A DNA stretch of 9,076 nucleotides, taken from Coriobacteriales bacterium. GTDB lineage: Bacteria; Actinomycetota; Coriobacteriia; Coriobacteriales; UBA8131. The DNA is taken from positions 1 to 9,076 of the forward strand of contig JAIRQI010000007.1 in NCBI GenBank assembly GCA_031256575.1, in the 5' to 3' direction. Positions 6,818-9,076 of this stretch are shown in pieces. The notes beneath the pieces were generated by a model. It had not been told where the DNA came from and did no database searches. It saw nothing but the letters and a program-made list of their open reading frames with translations. Every line of letters starts with the position of its first letter. Position 1 is the stretch's first letter. Position numbers and translations under genes: made by a program.

Positions 6818-6994
6818 ATGTCAGTTGAAATCGTATATGACGCGTTTTTGAAATCAGAAGAGCCGCTTAAGCCCGGTGATATTCAGATAATCACCGGCTT
6901 GGAAAAAGCAGATGTAGACAAAGCAATTAAGGCCTTAAAGAAGGAAGGCAAGATTGATTCTCCCAAACGCTGTTACTATGCAGCGGTGAAGTAA
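6818..6994 (+). CDS. Small winged helix-turn-helix protein
   Basis: A 58-residue basic protein that is almost wholly one winged-HTH fold: helix 1 (3-13, IVYDAFLKSEE), helix 2 (18-25, KPGDIQII), recognition helix (29-44, EKADVDKAIKALKKEG) and a short wing (45-56) ending KIDSPKRCYYA. The sequence type resembles MarR/ArsR-like wings in which a residue pair such as PKRCYY closes the sheet. It has no ligand or dimerisation domain of its own, so it probably acts as a small DNA-binding regulator or adaptor. The start at 6818 is set by AGGGAGG (6805-6811), 6 bases upstream; an upstream in-frame ATG at 6797 lies before that site. It has no operon partner and ends at a very strong palindrome. The target is unknown. 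Confidence 0.75.
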   Translation: MSVEIVYDAFLKSEEPLKPGDIQIITGLEKADVDKAIKALKKEGKIDSPKRCYYAAVK

Positions 6995-7022
6995 GCGACA
7001 TGCTGTGCATTAAGCTTTATTA

Positions 7023-7052
7023 AGGCAGCCCCAGGAATTCCTGGGGCTGCCT
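7023..7052. terminator. Perfect 30-bp palindrome between convergent genes, likely bidirectional terminator
   Basis: AGGCAGCCCCAGG and CCTGGGGCTGCCT form a perfect 13-bp stem with an AATT loop. It starts 28 bases after the winged-helix stop. Downstream on the + strand is TCACTCT, and on the - strand TAATAAAG, so neither side has a strong T run. Its position between convergent genes supports termination on both strands. Bases 7053-7193 show nothing else. Confidence 0.7.
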
Positions 7053-7193
7053 CACTCTAACTGCCACGTTCAGGCTGACCTCCATAGCAATACTGCCTCG
7101 CCTTACTGGCAATCTGTAATATCTTTCTTTGCTAAATGAAACCTTTTAGCTCCTGACTGGCTTGGGTCGAGAGCTGGGTACAATCATGTCAGC

Positions 7194-7215
7194 AAAAGGG
7201 TCGCTGCGGTTGACC
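7194..7215 (-). terminator. Weak hairpin with T run after the methyltransferase-like gene
   Basis: On the - strand GGTC (7215-7212) pairs with GACC (7202-7199) and is followed by C and four T (7197-7194), with possible extra AA-TT pairs. It lies about 20 bases after the stop. The 4-bp core makes it a low-confidence terminator. Confidence 0.3.
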
Positions 7216-7234
7216 TTCCTGGTGTAAAAGCCAA

Positions 7235-8233
7235 TCAAGCGGTCTGCTCCGCCCGAATCTTCATGAACTCGTCGATAATCACAGCACTCATCGGACCTTG
7301 GTCTGTTGGGTCATCCGGATTCACCGGCATCAGCACCATTCCAAAGAATATATAGCCCTTACGGTACTTGCCGTAGGAATCTAAGCAGCGGCGGACCTCA
7401 GCGCGCACCTCTGGTTCTGTAGCAGTCGGCAAACCTGGGCCAGCATTAGAGTTGTAGCCGCCGATAATCACGAACTTATCCCCATAATTCTGAATGATTT
7501 CTTCGATATTGTTAGTCGCTTGGACGGCCGACCAACCGGCACATCCCTCGTCAATCATGTCTTGGACCAGTAGGTCAGCCTTGCCGCAGGTGTGTTGGAT
7601 AGCAATCACTCCAAGCTCGTTACAGGCTTTGACCATGCGTGTATGCAGCGGTTTGAGCAGAGTCTGATAAGACTCCGGGGACATGAAGAGCATCCGCTCG
7701 GTGGCCACATCATCGAAAAATGTGTAGATGTCTGGCTTGTAGTACTTGACGTAGTACTTCAAGACCTCAATCTTCCATTCCAGCAGAAACTCCAGTAGCT
7801 CATAGGTGGCTTCTGGCTCCAGGGCCATCGCCAGCAATGCGCCTTCAAAGCCCATCAGGGTGGCTAGGCGTTCATAAATGAAGTTCAGGCTAGCGACCTC
7901 GACGGCCTGCCCATCCCGGTTGATACGGGGAGCCTCTAGAGCAGCAAAGCGCTCCCAGTCATATTCTTTGGGATTAATTGGCTTGACCACATCTTTCCAT
8001 TTGGTGACATCGGTCAGCAAGAACTCCCCGGGTGCCGGCAGGGCTCCACCAGCCGCACTCAGCGGAGCTACCCAACGTACTCCGAAGGCATCGACTCCGG
8101 CGCCTCCTTCTCCCCGCTCGAACGGCAGAAACATCCCACACATCGCCACGTCGGTCATTCCCGGAGTGTACTCATGGGGTTTGTGGTTCAGGCAGGCTAG
8201 ATAGTTTTCTCGTGGTGACATTGAAATCGGCAT
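7235..8233 (-). CDS. UroD/MtaA/CmuA-fold protein, putative corrinoid-dependent methyltransferase
   Basis: Cytoplasmic TIM-barrel protein of 332 residues. It opens SPRENYLACLNHKPHEYTP, a classic start for uroporphyrinogen-decarboxylase-like methyltransferases (MtaA, MtbA, CmuA, MtvB). Other family marks are FFDDVATER (172-180) then FMSPESY, and HTCGK (214-218), the HxC zinc pair. The C-terminal GC that supplies the last zinc Cys in MtaA-type enzymes is not apparent; the region reads GYIFFGMVL (293-301). Likely role: methyl transfer between a substrate or cofactor and a corrinoid protein, not haem synthesis. No corrinoid protein lies in the window. The ATG at 8233-8231 was chosen because AAAGGAGG (8247-8240) sits 6 bases upstream; the frame stays open to 8350 but has no better site there. 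It has its own promoter and a structured leader, and is a paralogue of the next gene. Confidence 0.87.
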   Translation of the reverse strand: MPISMSPRENYLACLNHKPHEYTPGMTDVAMCGMFLPFERGEGGAGVDAFGVRWVAPLSAAGGALPAPGEFLLTDVTKWKDVVKPINPKEYDWERFAALEAPRINRDGQAVEVASLNFIYERLATLMGFEGALLAMALEPEATYELLEFLLEWKIEVLKYYVKYYKPDIYTFFDDVATERMLFMSPESYQTLLKPLHTRMVKACNELGVIAIQHTCGKADLLVQDMIDEGCAGWSAVQATNNIEEIIQNYGDKFVIIGGYNSNAGPGLPTATEPEVRAEVRRCLDSYGKYRKGYIFFGMVLMPVNPDDPTDQGPMSAVIIDEFMKIRAEQTA

Positions 8234-8259
8234 TACAAACCTCCTTTGACTCAAATTGA

Positions 8260-8295
8260 CGTCTGAAAGCCACCTGCGATGTTCATTCTCAGACG
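8260..8295 (-). other. Leader stem-loop close to the methyltransferase-like start
   Basis: CGTCTGA and TCAGACG (8289-8295 and 8260-8266) form a 7-bp perfect stem with a 22-base loop, ending about 13 bases before the ribosome binding site. The TCTGA arm could alternatively pair with TTCAG just upstream, so two mutually exclusive folds are possible. This is part of the predicted leader. Confidence 0.4.
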
Positions 8296-8305
8296 CCTGA
8301 AGACG

Positions 8306-8361
8306 ATACGGTTGGCCTTTAAGTGCTGAGCATGTTGTGCTCGATGCCAAATCAACCGTAT
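8306..8361 (-). other. Nested hairpin at predicted 5' end of the methyltransferase-like mRNA
   Basis: ATACGGTTG (8306-8314) and CAACCGTAT (8353-8361) are perfect 9-bp arms. They enclose an inner hairpin, GAGCA (8328-8332) with TGCTC (8338-8342), loop TGTTG. An alternative pairs TTGGC (8312-8316) with GCCAA (8346-8350), leaving a 5-base bulge. It begins at the predicted transcript start. It may be a regulatory or protective leader. I see no cobalamin-riboswitch B12 box. Confidence 0.45.
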
Positions 8362-8368
8362 AAGTGAA

Positions 8369-8377
8369 ATATTAGCA
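8369..8377 (-). promoter_or_regulatory. Extended -10 promoter for the methyltransferase-like gene
   Basis: On the - strand TGCTAATAT reads as TGn plus TAATAT (4 of 6 to TATAAT). There is no -35 at 17 bases, so this would be an extended -10 or activator-dependent promoter. The predicted start is near 8362, which gives a leader of about 130 nt. A 6-bp inverted repeat, ATTGAA and TTCAAT (8424-8429, 8440-8445), lies about 60-85 bases upstream of that start. The rest of 8378-8478 shows nothing else. Confidence 0.4.
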
Positions 8378-8478
8378 ACAACTTCTGAGCCCTCCGCAGC
8401 CAATGTGCTACTCGCCCAAAAGCATTGAATTCTATGAGTTTCAATTGTGCGAAAACGATTCTAAAAGAGATGCATTTA

Positions 8479-8520
8479 AAGACCGAGGTAGCGAAGCGTT
8501 TGCTCCCCTACCTCGGTCTT
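8479..8520 (-). terminator. Terminator hairpin between the two paralogues
   Basis: AAGACCGAGGTAG (8479-8491) and CTACCTCGGTCTT (8508-8520) form a perfect 13-bp stem with a 16-base loop. On the - strand the stem ends in CTT, continuing TTAAATG, which gives a short T run. It lies about 50 bases after the upstream paralogue's stop and should separate it from the downstream one. Confidence 0.65.
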
Positions 8521-8541
8521 AAGTCAGCGGTTGAGATTGCG

Positions 8542-8564
8542 CGGTTTTCTCCGCATGAAAACCG
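8542..8564 (-). terminator. First hairpin after the upstream paralogue's stop
   Basis: CGGTTTTC (8542-8549) and GAAAACCG (8557-8564) form a perfect 8-bp stem with a 7-base loop, 5 bases beyond the stop codon on the - strand. No T run follows. Together with the larger hairpin at 8479-8520 it makes a double 3'-end structure. It may protect the message end rather than terminate. Confidence 0.45.
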
Positions 8565-8569
8565 ATTGT

Positions 8570-9076
8570 TTAGGCGGTCTGCTCTGCTCTTATCTTCATA
8601 AACTCGTCGGTGATGATGTTGTTCATGGCACCCATGTCGAAGGGATTTTCGGGGTTGCGCTCAGTCAGTACCAGTCCACTGAAGATGTAGCCTTTACCCC
8701 AACGGGCGTAGGTCTCGATGCAGCGGCGGACCTCGGCGCGGACCATCGCCTCAGTGGCAAAGGGTTGCCCGGGGGCTCCGGTGGTATCGTAGCCGCCCAT
8801 GATTACGAAATGGTCACCATGCTCTTGAATGATGCCCTCGATGTCGTTTTGGGCCTGCACGGAATGCCAGCCGTGGTTGCCTTCGTCAATCATGTCCTGG
8901 ACAATCAGGTCGGCCTTGCCACAGGTGTGCTGGATGGGAATCATTCCCAGTTCTTTACTGGCGGTGACCATCTTGGTGTGCAGCGGCTTGATTAATGCCC
9001 GGTAGGTATCGGGGGACATGAACATCTGGCGCTCGGTGGCTACGTCGTCGAAGAAGATGTAGACATCCGGGTTGTA
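8570..9076 (-). CDS. Second UroD/MtaA/CmuA-fold protein, C-terminal half (5' end outside window)
   Basis: Paralogue of the gene at 7235-8233. The last 168 residues are visible, and the reading frame continues unbroken to the window edge, starting YNPDVYIFFDDVATER. The ATG at 9025 is therefore internal (it is the Met of MFMSP). A gapless hand alignment gives about 65% identity to its neighbour, with HTCGK, VQDMIDEG, VRAEVRRC and the final MKIRAEQTA shared. As in the neighbour, the C-terminal region (GYIFSGLVL) lacks an evident zinc-ligand Cys. Differences cluster in the stretch after GGY and in the last 40 residues before the shared tail, suggesting different substrates or partners. Two hairpins follow its stop, so transcription probably ends before the second gene. 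Likely role: corrinoid-linked methyl transfer. Confidence 0.85.
   Translation of the reverse strand, partial: YNPDVYIFFDDVATERQMFMSPDTYRALIKPLHTKMVTASKELGMIPIQHTCGKADLIVQDMIDEGNHGWHSVQAQNDIEGIIQEHGDHFVIMGGYDTTGAPGQPFATEAMVRAEVRRCIETYARWGKGYIFSGLVLTERNPENPFDMGAMNNIITDEFMKIRAEQTA

Noticed and set aside
7177..7182. TACAAT as a -10 box on the + strand
   Set aside because: No -35 at a workable distance and no + strand gene follows.
7235..8233. Genuine uroporphyrinogen decarboxylase (HemE)
   Set aside because: The HTCGK motif and MtaA/CmuA-like N-terminus, the tandem paralogue and the lack of haem genes favour the methyltransferase branch.
8234..8361. Cobalamin riboswitch upstream of a corrinoid-linked gene
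   Set aside because: No B12 box or other conserved cobalamin-riboswitch elements found; only generic stems.

Overview
The window looks like a stretch of chromosome from an anaerobic Gram-positive-type bacterium. The clues are strong GGAGG-type ribosome binding sites, a long MalT-like LuxR regulator, and two uroporphyrinogen-decarboxylase-fold (corrinoid-methyltransferase-like) genes. This mix suggests Coriobacteriia or Clostridia, but that is a weak guess from gene content. There are seven protein genes on or mostly within the window and an eighth cut by the right edge. No tRNA, rRNA, insertion sequence or CRISPR array was seen.

Left part (1-1270, + strand): the C-terminal end of a reverse transcriptase with motifs 4 to 7 (YSDD catalytic site). 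Its canonical PQG is replaced by MAG, and a charged, repeat-built insertion follows the polymerase core. Thirteen bases after its stop begins a PaaI-like hotdog thioesterase. About 300 bases without a gene follow, holding a probable extended -10 promoter, an inverted repeat over its -35 region and a hairpin at the predicted transcript start.

Middle (1570-6994, + strand): a MalT-type STAND ATPase with a LuxR DNA-binding domain; a divergent Fpg/Nei-type DNA glycosylase homologue that lacks the N-terminal catalytic proline; a two-domain HD plus HD-GYP protein (probable cyclic-di-GMP phosphodiesterase); and a 58-residue winged-helix protein. Most have their own promoter-like sites and are separated by hairpins, so they look like independent transcription units rather than one operon. 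The gene-free stretch 6496-6817 holds several hairpins, one with a 15-bp stem.

Right part (6995-9076, - strand): a perfect 30-bp palindrome separates the convergent halves. Two tandem paralogues of the UroD/MtaA/CmuA fold follow, about 65% identical over the 168 residues that can be compared. The downstream paralogue has its own extended -10 promoter and a structured leader of about 130 nt. The upstream paralogue ends in two successive hairpins and runs off the window. Both keep the HxCG motif but appear to lack the C-terminal cysteine that completes the zinc site in MtaA/MtbA-type enzymes.

Working picture (inference): a regulator-rich locus of an anaerobe using methylated substrates, with a possible defence-type or orphan reverse transcriptase at its left edge. 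The items most worth a second look are the reverse transcriptase with its repeat insertion, the glycosylase homologue lacking hallmark residues, and the structured leader ahead of the methyltransferase-like gene.
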